Below are positions 13,016 to 18,883 of a stretch of DNA of 20,432 nt, in pieces. The position numbers were made by a program, and so were the translations under genes. Source of the stretch: a virus. The notes under the pieces are model-generated. The model worked only from the letters and a program-made list of their open reading frames with translations. It made no database searches and was not told where the DNA came from. The stretch spans positions 1 through 20,432 of IMG/VR virus record IMGVR_UViG_3300044643_000326. One strand, written 5' to 3'. Every line of letters starts with the position of its first letter. Position 1 is the stretch's first letter.

Positions 13016-13162
13016 GGTGTTGATGGTGTTGGTTGGTTTAGATGGTGTTGGTTTTTGTTGGTTGTTGTTGGTTGGTGTTGGTTGGTTTAGATGGTGTTGG
13101 TTTTTGTTGGTTGTTGTTGGTTGGTGTTGATGGTGTTGGTTGGTAAGGGTTGATGTTGTATT
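13016..13162. repeat. C-free GT-rich tract with 49-bp tandem duplication
   Basis: The plus strand has no C over 147 bases and is built of GGTGTTGGTTGG-like words. Bases 13,025-13,073 and 13,074-13,122 are identical 49-base units. A diverged partial third copy begins at 13,123. The many GG pairs allow two-tetrad G-quadruplexes or R-loops on this strand. Confidence 0.85.
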
Positions 13163-13186
13163 CCGCTACCAACACACACTAAATCT

Positions 13187-13207
13187 AAATGAGAATCATT
13201 CGCATTT
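13187..13207. promoter_or_regulatory. 21-bp palindrome resembling a Fur box
   Basis: The sequence AAATGAGAATCATTCGCATTT is symmetrical at all but one pair of positions around the central C. The inner 15 bases fit the 7-1-7 Fur consensus TGAnAATnATTnTCA at nearly every fixed position (GCA instead of TCA at the end). It may be a host Fur site or a phage operator. Confidence 0.5.
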
Positions 13208-13544
13208 GGGATTAACCATCATTTGAGACACTGTTTTTGAATCAGTTAACAATGTTCTTCTAAGTCGTTGATTTCATTAGAGTTTTCTACAGTCTAGTGA
13301 CTTGCAAAGCTTTAGATTCTCTACCAGCTACAGCATTGTAGGCATTTTGTTTTCTAGCTGGTAACGCTGTCATTGCTAGGGCAGGCGTGGGACACCCCCC
13401 GGTGGTGCGCTATATGTATACAACAAAGCCCACGGAAGGGTCTTTTTCAACCTGTTAACCACCACCATCTAAAACGCTCCATCCGTACACTATGTAGCCC
13501 ACACACGGCCTACACAGCCTCCACAATCGCTTAACTGTACAGGA

Positions 13545-13562
13545 GTGTTGCAGAGGCAACAC
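13545..13562. repeat. GTGTTGC/GCAACAC hairpin
   Basis: A perfect 7-bp stem with the 4-base loop AGAG lies in the non-coding control region. No T-run follows on either strand. Confidence 0.5.
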
Positions 13563-13833
13563 CACCCCCTACAGGACCATTTATGCGTTTCAGATAAAGC
13601 AGGCTATTCCGCTACAGAAAATCGACCATGAAAACATAGACCTCCAGCATTTATGTATTAGTAATGGATGATTGCTTAGCTTCTATACAATGCAGCGGCT
13701 TAGACTATCTTGCTGCTTTACAATCTAGCTACTCCATCTATACAGTGTGTTGTCATTTACGCCAACAACAAAGCTTATGTAGACCATCTACTTACACTAT
13801 GTTGCAACAAAGCAACAGATGCAAATATATCGC

Positions 13834-13861
13834 TTGACAACATTTTTCATGTCGGTATAAC
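13834..13861 (+). promoter_or_regulatory. Strong sigma70-like rightward promoter
   Basis: TTGACA (13,834-13,839) matches consensus perfectly, and TATAAC (13,856-13,861) matches five of six bases. The spacer is 16 bases. Transcription would begin near 13,868 and run toward the packaging module with a leader of about 300 bases. Confidence 0.65.
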
Positions 13862-13883
13862 ATAGGGGTATTGGGGCTTGGGG

Positions 13884-13900
13884 CTATGTAGACTATGTAG
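13884..13900. repeat. CTATGTAG direct repeat, 9-bp period
   Basis: CTATGTAG occurs at 13,884-13,891 and 13,893-13,900, just after the 13.83-kb promoter. Another exact copy is at 13,490-13,497 and a one-mismatch copy (TTATGTAG) at 13,775-13,782. Confidence 0.5.
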
Positions 13901-14075
13901 TGATGCAGTGAGCATAGAGTACATAGGGTACATAAATTGAAGTTGTTCTGTGCTGACAAACCATTATAGACAATCATCAAACTCTAAACACAGACTATGA
14001 AGCTATAAAGACGCTAACACAATATCGACTGTGAAGATAACAACTATAGATGTTTCTTATGTTTGTCTTCTTTTG

Positions 14076-14104
14076 TTTACAATGTTGCTCTAAAGCGGTA
14101 TACT
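14076..14104 (+). promoter_or_regulatory. Second rightward sigma70-like promoter
   Basis: TTTACA (14,076-14,081) and TATACT (14,099-14,104) are separated by the ideal 17 bases. The start point would be near 14,111, some 60 bases before the first rightward gene. Confidence 0.65.
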
Positions 14105-14133
14105 GTCTACACAACCAGTCAGTGTCGCTATAA

Positions 14134-14146
14134 ACAGACAGTCTGT
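14134..14146. promoter_or_regulatory. ACAGAC-A-GTCTGT palindrome, possible operator
   Basis: This exact 13-base dyad lies about 25 bases downstream of the predicted start of the second rightward promoter. It could be a repressor site or a short leader hairpin. Confidence 0.4.
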
Positions 14147-14170
14147 GTTGAACCTATACAGTAGAAGCAT

Positions 14171-14425
14171 ATGACCATTTTGTTGAATAGAGAAGCGGTA
14201 GAAGCTAAAGGGATGATAGATAGTCCCCCTTATTCTGTTGCATCAGATGTGTTTAAAGCGTTACATCGCAACCAGCTAGACAGCCTACACATTCCGCATA
14301 GTGATGTTTATTACGTCAGAGCAGCTTTAGAAAAGCATACAGGCTACTACTTTCCTTTAGATGTTGTAGAGAAAGCTATGCGCGATGAAGGCTGGCGTGA
14401 CCGCAAAGGTAAAGGACGATATTGA
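14171..14425 (+). CDS. Hypothetical protein (84 aa), first rightward gene
   Basis: The protein starts MTILLNREAVEAKGMIDSPP and contains 'SDVYYVRAALEKHTGYYFPL', then 'VVEKAMRDEGWRDRKGKGRY'. It is helical and basic at the end, and no family is recognised. The ribosome site before ATG 14,171 is weak (AGAAG). Its stop lies one base before the next start, so the two genes are coupled. Confidence 0.65.
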   Translation: MTILLNREAVEAKGMIDSPPYSVASDVFKALHRNQLDSLHIPHSDVYYVRAALEKHTGYYFPLDVVEKAMRDEGWRDRKGKGRY

Positions 14426-14426
14426 T

Positions 14427-14681
14427 ATGGCAATCAAACGAGGCAGTGAAGAGTTTAGTGGCTACAACAAGCCTAAAGCAACACCCGATCATCCAACAAA
14501 GAGTCATGCTGTGTTGGCTAAAGAGGGTGATAAGGTGAAGCTCATTCGTTTTGGTCAGCAGGGTGTTAAAGGCTCTCCCGATGGTAGCAAACGCAACGAA
14601 GCCTTCAAAGCTCGTCATGCCTCTAACATTGCTAAGGGTAAGATGTCGGCTGCGTTCTGGGCCAACCGAGAAAAGTGGTGA
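14427..14681 (+). CDS. Conserved phage protein, DUF6321-like (84 aa)
   Basis: The start is ATG 14,427, after AAAGGACG and one base beyond the previous stop; the longer reading from 14,385 overlaps that gene. Landmarks are 'MAIKRGSEEFSGYNKPKATP', 'KSHAVLAKEGDKVKLIRFGQ', 'QGVKGSP' and 'FKARHASNIAKGKMSAAFWA'. They match a small phage family of about this length that I associate with DUF6321. It is strongly basic and beta-rich in the middle. It usually sits beside head or terminase genes. Function is unknown. Confidence 0.8.
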   Translation: MAIKRGSEEFSGYNKPKATPDHPTKSHAVLAKEGDKVKLIRFGQQGVKGSPDGSKRNEAFKARHASNIAKGKMSAAFWANREKW

Positions 14682-14713
14682 GATGTAGCAATAGGTGCTA
14701 TAACTCTGACGTT

Positions 14714-14734
14714 GAGGCGTGGCCTCTATTTTTG
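14714..14734 (+). terminator. Short rho-independent terminator candidate
   Basis: GAGGC and GCCTC pair around GTG and are followed by TATTTTTG. The stem is only five pairs but GC-rich. It falls in the gap between the 84-aa and 92-aa genes, so it would attenuate rather than end rightward transcription. Confidence 0.5.
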
Positions 14735-14750
14735 TTAAAGGAAACATGAT

Positions 14751-15029
14751 ATGGCTACGGCTCCAATGAACACAGCAGCTAAGGTTGCTAAATTGCGTAA
14801 GATGGCAGAGGACAAGAGCCTGCCCCAAGACGTTCGTAACACCTATCTCGATGAAGCTGTGAAGCTGGAAGAGAAGGCTGCTAAGGGCGCTGGTGTGAAG
14901 ATGGCTAAGGGTGGGGCTGTGAAGACTCCTGCTAAAGCTGCTCCTAAGAAGATGATGGGTGGTGGCTATGCTGCCCCTATGAAGACAGCAATGGCTAAGG
15001 GCGGTGCTGTGAAGAAGGGGAAGAAGTAA
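14751..15029 (+). CDS. Lys/Ala/Gly-rich protein with two MAKGGAVK repeats (92 aa)
   Basis: The N-terminal half, 'KVAKLRKMAEDKSLPQDVRN' and 'TYLDEAVKLEEKAAKGAG', is helical. The C-terminal half is low-complexity and basic, with the exact octapeptide MAKGGAVK at residues 51-58 and 81-88 and a Met/Gly stretch 'KKMMGGGYAAPMKTA' between them. AAAGGAAAC precedes the start. Similar KGG-tailed proteins occur near terminase genes of aquatic phages, with no known role. The stop overlaps the next start (TAATG). Confidence 0.75.
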   Translation: MATAPMNTAAKVAKLRKMAEDKSLPQDVRNTYLDEAVKLEEKAAKGAGVKMAKGGAVKTPAKAAPKKMMGGGYAAPMKTAMAKGGAVKKGKK

Positions 15030-15613
15030 TGGGTGCATTATCTAAACTGGTTGGTAAAGCCATTCTCAAAGATACGAAGCGTGGCGCTACTAAAGAAGCT
15101 TTGAAAGAAGAGTTCAAAGACAAAGGCATGACTGAGTTGCAAGCAGCCAATAAAGCTCATCGTGAGATGGCTAAAGATGCTGGCAAGAAAACAGCAATTG
15201 AAAAGGTTGATGTCAAACAAGACCGCGATACCAGCAAGTTCAAAGCTGCTGACAGTAAAGGCGGTAACAAGACATTAGCTGTGCAGGCACGTGATCTTGA
15301 CAGCAACAAGTTTGTCTCAATGAAGCGTGAGTCTGACGAAGGCTCCACTGTGCGTTCTGTTGCTGAGCGTCAGAAGCTTCGTGAGGCTGGTGAGAAAATG
15401 TTCAAGGCTGGTGTTAAAGAAGAAGTAAAGAAGACTGGTAAGCAAGCTGCTGGTGTTGCTGTGGCAAGTGTTGTTGCTGGTAAAGAAATCGGTGAAGGTA
15501 TTAAAGAGCGCCGTGAAGCTAAAGAAAAAGAAGAAAAGAAAATGAACAAAGGCGGCATGGTCAAAGCCAACTGTGGTGCGTCTGTACCACCTGCACAGAA
15601 AGCGAAGAAATAA
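15029..15613 (+). CDS. Basic helical protein with KGG-type tail (194 aa)
   Basis: The protein is Lys/Glu/Ala-rich throughout, with 'MGALSKLVGKAILKDTKRGA' at the start. A hydrophobic glycine/alanine/valine segment follows ('GKQAAGVAVASVVAGKEIGE'), then a charged run ('IKERREAKEKEEKKM'). The tail 'NKGGMVKANCGASVPPAQKA' shares the KGG-x-V-K motif of its neighbours. The Ala/Val stretch may insert in a membrane or pack in a capsid. No family is recognised. Confidence 0.7.
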   Translation: MGALSKLVGKAILKDTKRGATKEALKEEFKDKGMTELQAANKAHREMAKDAGKKTAIEKVDVKQDRDTSKFKAADSKGGNKTLAVQARDLDSNKFVSMKRESDEGSTVRSVAERQKLREAGEKMFKAGVKEEVKKTGKQAAGVAVASVVAGKEIGEGIKERREAKEKEEKKMNKGGMVKANCGASVPPAQKAKK

Positions 15614-15615
15614 TC

Positions 15616-15774
15616 ATGGCTACAAAGAAAGCATTCAAGCCCTGCGAAGGCTGTCCATCCCCTGCCAAGTGCAAGGCTGCTGGTAAGTGTCTTGCCAAAG
15701 AAGGTAAGGGCGGTAAAGACGCTCTTGTCATTATGGTTGGTGTTGGTAAGCCAATGAAGGCTAAGAAGAAATGA
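15616..15774 (+). CDS. Small four-cysteine protein (52 aa)
   Basis: The frame 'MATKKAFKPCEGCPSPAKCK', then 'AAGKCLAKEGKGGKDALVI', carries the pattern CX2CX5CX4C near the N-terminus, a likely single-zinc knuckle. It ends in a basic tail. It begins two bases after the previous stop, and its own stop overlaps the next ATG (ATGA). The C-P-x-C...C-K-x-A-G-K-C type is one I recall from phage late clusters without function. Confidence 0.75.
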   Translation: MATKKAFKPCEGCPSPAKCKAAGKCLAKEGKGGKDALVIMVGVGKPMKAKKK

Positions 15775-16238
15775 AACGCCTTGTTGACATTCCTATCAAG
15801 TCCAGCAAAGCTGAAGCTAAGGCAATGATTCGTGCTAAGCTGGCCTCTGGCGACTTGTCATTGGGCGATGAGCGTAGGCTCAAAGACATGTACAAAGAGT
15901 ATGCCAAAGGTGGTGATGTCACTAAGAAGCCTGTTGGCCTTTACGCCAACATCAACGCCAAGCAAGAGCGCATCAAAGCTGGTAGTGACGAGAAGATGCG
16001 TAAGCCCGGTAGCAAAGGCGCTCCCACCGACAAAGCCTTCAAAGAAGCTGCGAAGACAACTAAGCCTGTTAAGATGGCTGAAGGCGGTATGACAAAGAAG
16101 CAAACAGCTAAAGTGGCTAAGGTGATGGGTGAGTTTAAAGACAAAGGGCTGCACAGCGGTAAAGGCGGTCCTGTTGTTAAAAACCCTAAGCAGGCTATAG
16201 CAATTGCGTTGTCTGAAGCTAAGAAGGCTAAGAAGTAA
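15771..16238 (+). CDS. DUF6496-like protein with LYANI motif (155 aa)
   Basis: Two conserved phage segments are joined. The first, 'KPVGLYANINAKQERIKAGS', continues 'DEKMRKPGSKGAPTDKAFKE', a segment often seen alone in aquatic phages. The second, 'KVAKVMGEFKDKGLHSGKGG', continues 'PVVKNPKQAIAIALSEAKKA', the DUF6496-type signature. Linkers carry 'YAKGGDVTKK' and 'MAEGGMTKKQ'. It is very basic, suggesting DNA contact in packaging or head formation. Function is unproven. Overlaps on both sides are ATGA and TAATG. Confidence 0.78.
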   Translation: MKRLVDIPIKSSKAEAKAMIRAKLASGDLSLGDERRLKDMYKEYAKGGDVTKKPVGLYANINAKQERIKAGSDEKMRKPGSKGAPTDKAFKEAAKTTKPVKMAEGGMTKKQTAKVAKVMGEFKDKGLHSGKGGPVVKNPKQAIAIALSEAKKAKK

Positions 16239-16585
16239 TGAGCAAAGAACCAAAGATTAGAAGCATTGGTAAAGTGTTGACTGCTGGTGTAGCCAACACT
16301 GTCTACACCTGTCCTGACAACTATATTGCCAAGATGACTTTGTTGTTTGTTTCCAATCATGCTGGTAATAACAAGACTGTTCAGGTTCAATGGAATGATG
16401 TTAGTGCCAGTGGAACCTATCATATTGTTGGTGGGTATACATTAGCAGGCAATGCCTATCTGAAGCTTGACGGTAGCTACCTTGTTCTCAATCCCGGTGA
16501 CACTGTCCTTGTAACACCCGAAGCTGGTTCGACTATGGATTCCACCATCACCGTCGAAGAATACTACGAACAGGCATTGTTTTAA
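16238..16585 (+). CDS. Beta-rich putative virion-associated protein (115 aa)
   Basis: The sequence begins 'MSKEPKIRSIGKVLTAGVAN' and continues 'TVYTCPDNYIAKMTLLFVSN', 'NKTVQVQWNDVS' and 'LVLNPGDTVLVTPEAGS'. Alternating strands and a Y-T-x-P/C-x-x-x-A-x-x-x-x-L/I-F-V-x-N pattern resemble small phage head or tail decoration proteins. Its location between late genes agrees. Other beta-sandwich roles are possible. Confidence 0.65.
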   Translation: MSKEPKIRSIGKVLTAGVANTVYTCPDNYIAKMTLLFVSNHAGNNKTVQVQWNDVSASGTYHIVGGYTLAGNAYLKLDGSYLVLNPGDTVLVTPEAGSTMDSTITVEEYYEQALF

Positions 16586-16587
16586 TC

Positions 16588-16962
16588 ATGGCTAAAAAAG
16601 AACTAACAGAACAACAGAAACGATTCCTTGAGGTGTTGTTTGCTGAAGCCAATGGCAACATCAACCACGCTATGAAGATGGCAGGGTTCTCTGAAGGCTA
16701 TAGCCGTAGGCAACTCACCAACTCGTTGAAGGAAGAGATCATTGAAGCTACACAGCTTTACATTGCTATGGCAGCACCAAAGGCTGCGGTGGCTATGATT
16801 AATGCCATTGACGATCCTACAGAGCTTGGCCTCAAAGAGAAGATGTCAGCCGCTAAAGACTTGCTTGACCGTGCTGGCTTGGTTAAAACTGAGAAGGTGC
16901 AAGTAGAGAGCAACACAGGTGGTGTGATGATATTGCCTGCTAAGGAACGCGAAGAAGAATGA
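16588..16962 (+). CDS. Putative terminase small subunit
   Basis: The protein is 124 aa with an N-terminal HTH-type segment, 'LTEQQKRFLEVLFAEANGNI' and 'NHAMKMAGFSEGYSRRQLTN'. An oligomerisation-like helix region follows ('EKMSAAKDLLDRAGLVKTEK'), then a short tail with 'GGVMILPAKERE'. These features are characteristic of TerS proteins, which recognise packaging sites and regulate TerL. Its position two genes before TerL agrees. The stop overlaps the next start as ATGA. Confidence 0.8.
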   Translation: MAKKELTEQQKRFLEVLFAEANGNINHAMKMAGFSEGYSRRQLTNSLKEEIIEATQLYIAMAAPKAAVAMINAIDDPTELGLKEKMSAAKDLLDRAGLVKTEKVQVESNTGGVMILPAKEREEE

Positions 16963-17435
16963 TTGAAGTTGACACTACCAAGTATGACTTTGGTTTAGGT
17001 GTCTTCATACTACCGCAACCTAAAGATGCAAAAGAGTATGTTAAGATACCGAGGCTAGGACGAACCATCCCGTTCGGGTATGTAGTTGATGAGGCCGATG
17101 ATGGCTGGCTTGTTCCTGTACCTTTAGAGCTAGAGGCGCTTGAGAAAGCTAAGAAGCATTTGAAGCAATATAGTTTGAGACAGGTATCAGCTTGGCTCAC
17201 TACTGTGACTGGTAGAGAAATAAGTCATGTAGGTTTGATGAAGAGGATTAAGAGTGAACAGTCCCAAAGACGTAAGTCCTCTACTTATCGAGAGCTTGCC
17301 GACAGGTACGAAAAAGCCCTTAAGAAAGCGCAAGAGTACGAAAAAAGAACAGGAACCGGACAAGACAGCTTCTTCGGTAGTGATCGATTCGTCCAACTTA
17401 GCGCCACCTTCTCCGACAACAGCACCGATAGTTGA
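16959..17435 (+). CDS. HTH-containing protein overlapping terminase start (158 aa)
   Basis: The sequence 'MIEVDTTKYDFGLGVFILPQ' is followed by 'KIPRLGRTIPFGYVVDEADD' and 'HLKQYSLRQVSAWLTTVTGR'. 'EISHVGLMKRIKSE' then completes a recombinase-type HTH. A basic coiled tail at about 101-135 and a Ser-rich end follow. I recall similar proteins directly before TerL in aquatic phages, with no defined role; DNA binding in packaging is a fair inference. Its last 182 bases are also read in another frame as the TerL N-terminus. Confidence 0.72.
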   Translation: MIEVDTTKYDFGLGVFILPQPKDAKEYVKIPRLGRTIPFGYVVDEADDGWLVPVPLELEALEKAKKHLKQYSLRQVSAWLTTVTGREISHVGLMKRIKSEQSQRRKSSTYRELADRYEKALKKAQEYEKRTGTGQDSFFGSDRFVQLSATFSDNSTDS

Positions 17436-18840
17436 GCTTGTTGAGTATGAGAACGTCATCTTCAAACCCAACCCCGGCCCTCAGACAGCCTTCCTAGCTG
17501 CTCCTGAGCGTGAGGTGTTGTATGGTGGTGCTGCTGGTGGTGGTAAGAGCTATGCCATTCTTGCCGATCCTCTACGCTACATAGCCCATCCACAATTCTC
17601 TGGACTCATTCTTCGCCACACCACAGAAGAATTGCGAGAACTCATTTGGAAATCGCAAGAGATGTATCCAAAGATATATCCCGGCATCAAGTGGAGTGAG
17701 CGAAAGATGCAATGGCAGCATCCAAGTGGTGGCAAGTTGTGGATGTCCTACCTTGACCGTGACGAAGATGTCATGCGTTATCAAGGTTTGTCGTTCTCCT
17801 ACATCGCTTGGGACGAGCTAACACAGTGGCCTACACCGTTTGCCTACAACTACATGCGTTCTCGTCTGCGTACAGCAGCACCTGACCTACCTGTGTTCAT
17901 GAGAGCTACCACCAACCCCGGTGGTCCCGGCCATCAATGGGTCAGGAAGATGTTCATTGTCCCTGCACCGCCCGGTAAAAGCTTCTATGCCACCGACATT
18001 GAGACAGGACAGACTCTAGCCTACCCCAAAGGACATAGCAAAGAAGGCTTGCCTCTGTTCAAACGCAAGTTTATATCGGCAAAGCTGGCAGACAACCCCT
18101 ATTTGGCTGACTCTGGTGACTACGAAACCATGTTGTTGTCTCTACCAGAGCACCAACGTAAGCAATTGCTTGAGGGAAACTGGGATGTTGCTGAAGGTGC
18201 AGCGTTTTCAGAGTTCAATAGGGCTATTCATGTGGTTGATCCCTTCATCATCCCGTCAAATTGGCCTCGTTTCAGGTCTTGTGACTACGGATATGGTAGC
18301 TATAGCGCTGTATTGTGGTTTGCTGTAGCGCCTGATGACAGTTTGGTGGTGTATAGAGAGCTTTATGTCAGCAAAGTGCTGGCAGAAGACTTGGCTGTGA
18401 TGGTGATGAACGCCGAAGATGGCGAAAAGATACGTTATGGTGTGCTTGATAGCTCATGCTGGCACAAACGTGGCGATACTGGACCCTCTATTGCTGAACG
18501 AATGATCATGAAGGGGTGCAGATGGCGACCTGCTGACCGATCTGCTGGTAGTAGGGTGGCTGGTAAGAACGAAATACACCGCCGTCTACAGGTTGATCAG
18601 TATACAGAGGCTCCTCGCATAGTGTTCTTCAACAACTGTGTACAAATCATTGCTGATCTGCCTACACTGCCCATCGATAAGACAAACGTAGAAGACATTA
18701 ACACCAAAGTCAGCAACGATCACACCTATGACGCTCTACGTTATGGTGTAATGAGTCGTCCACGTAGCGGATTGTTTGACTTTGACCCTGCTTCTCAACA
18801 CACAGGTATGACTATTGCCGATCCCACAATGGGTTACTAA
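17254..18840 (+). CDS. terL: Terminase large subunit (TerL)
   Basis: This is the DNA-packaging motor ATPase and nuclease, 528 aa from GTG 17,254. That start is chosen because GAGGA lies six to seven bases upstream and no ATG precedes the ATPase domain. Walker A is 'GGAAGGGKS' (91-99), Walker B 'YIAWDE' (183-188) and the coupling motif 'ATTNPGG' (218-224). The RNase H-like nuclease has acidic residues Asp344 ('RSCDYGYGSYS'), Asp399 ('GVLDSS') and Asp493 ('NDHTYDALRYG'). The first 60 residues are basic, low-complexity and encoded within the previous gene in another frame. Confidence 0.95.
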   Translation: MNSPKDVSPLLIESLPTGTKKPLRKRKSTKKEQEPDKTASSVVIDSSNLAPPSPTTAPIVELVEYENVIFKPNPGPQTAFLAAPEREVLYGGAAGGGKSYAILADPLRYIAHPQFSGLILRHTTEELRELIWKSQEMYPKIYPGIKWSERKMQWQHPSGGKLWMSYLDRDEDVMRYQGLSFSYIAWDELTQWPTPFAYNYMRSRLRTAAPDLPVFMRATTNPGGPGHQWVRKMFIVPAPPGKSFYATDIETGQTLAYPKGHSKEGLPLFKRKFISAKLADNPYLADSGDYETMLLSLPEHQRKQLLEGNWDVAEGAAFSEFNRAIHVVDPFIIPSNWPRFRSCDYGYGSYSAVLWFAVAPDDSLVVYRELYVSKVLAEDLAVMVMNAEDGEKIRYGVLDSSCWHKRGDTGPSIAERMIMKGCRWRPADRSAGSRVAGKNEIHRRLQVDQYTEAPRIVFFNNCVQIIADLPTLPIDKTNVEDINTKVSNDHTYDALRYGVMSRPRSGLFDFDPASQHTGMTIADPTMGY

Positions 18841-18883
18841 CATGTTATACCTTTACACATTGACGTTCTAACACGGAAACACT

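Larger units (their letters stand above)
12819..14170. other. Divergent non-coding control region, candidate origin
   Basis: This 1.35-kb stretch separates the leftward and rightward modules and holds no convincing gene. It contains, left to right: direct repeats at 12.9 kb, a C-free GT-rich tract with a 49-bp tandem duplication (13.0-13.16 kb), a 21-bp palindrome (13.19 kb), a 24-base-spaced inverted repeat ACCAGCTA/TAGCTGGT (13,323-13,362), a GTGTTGC hairpin (13,545-13,562), CTATGTAG iterations (13.49 and 13.78-13.90 kb) and rightward promoters (13.83 and 14.08 kb). AT-rich DNA with iterations at a divergence point is typical of phage origins. That is an inference. Confidence 0.6.

Noticed and set aside
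13016-13162. Repeat tract as a CRISPR array
   Set aside because: The units are contiguous tandem copies with no unique spacers.
13430-13455. Terminator at GCCC-ACGGAA-GGGT followed by CTTTTT
   Set aside because: The stem is only three to four pairs with a G-U, and no gene ends before it; kept as too weak to annotate.
13792-13980. 62-codon minus-strand frame rich in Cys, Leu and His
   Set aside because: It covers the strong rightward promoter and has no ribosome site; composition fits AT-rich non-coding DNA.
12819-14170. tRNA gene in the control region
   Set aside because: No T-loop GTTCRA with matching acceptor and anticodon stems was found.
14376-15038. 220-codon minus-strand frame
   Set aside because: It is the reverse-strand shadow of two well-supported plus-strand genes with ribosome sites, and it has no recognisable domain.
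18841-18883. Promoter between TerL and portal (TTGACG)
   Set aside because: No -10 box at a suitable distance was seen; the gap is probably just a spacer.
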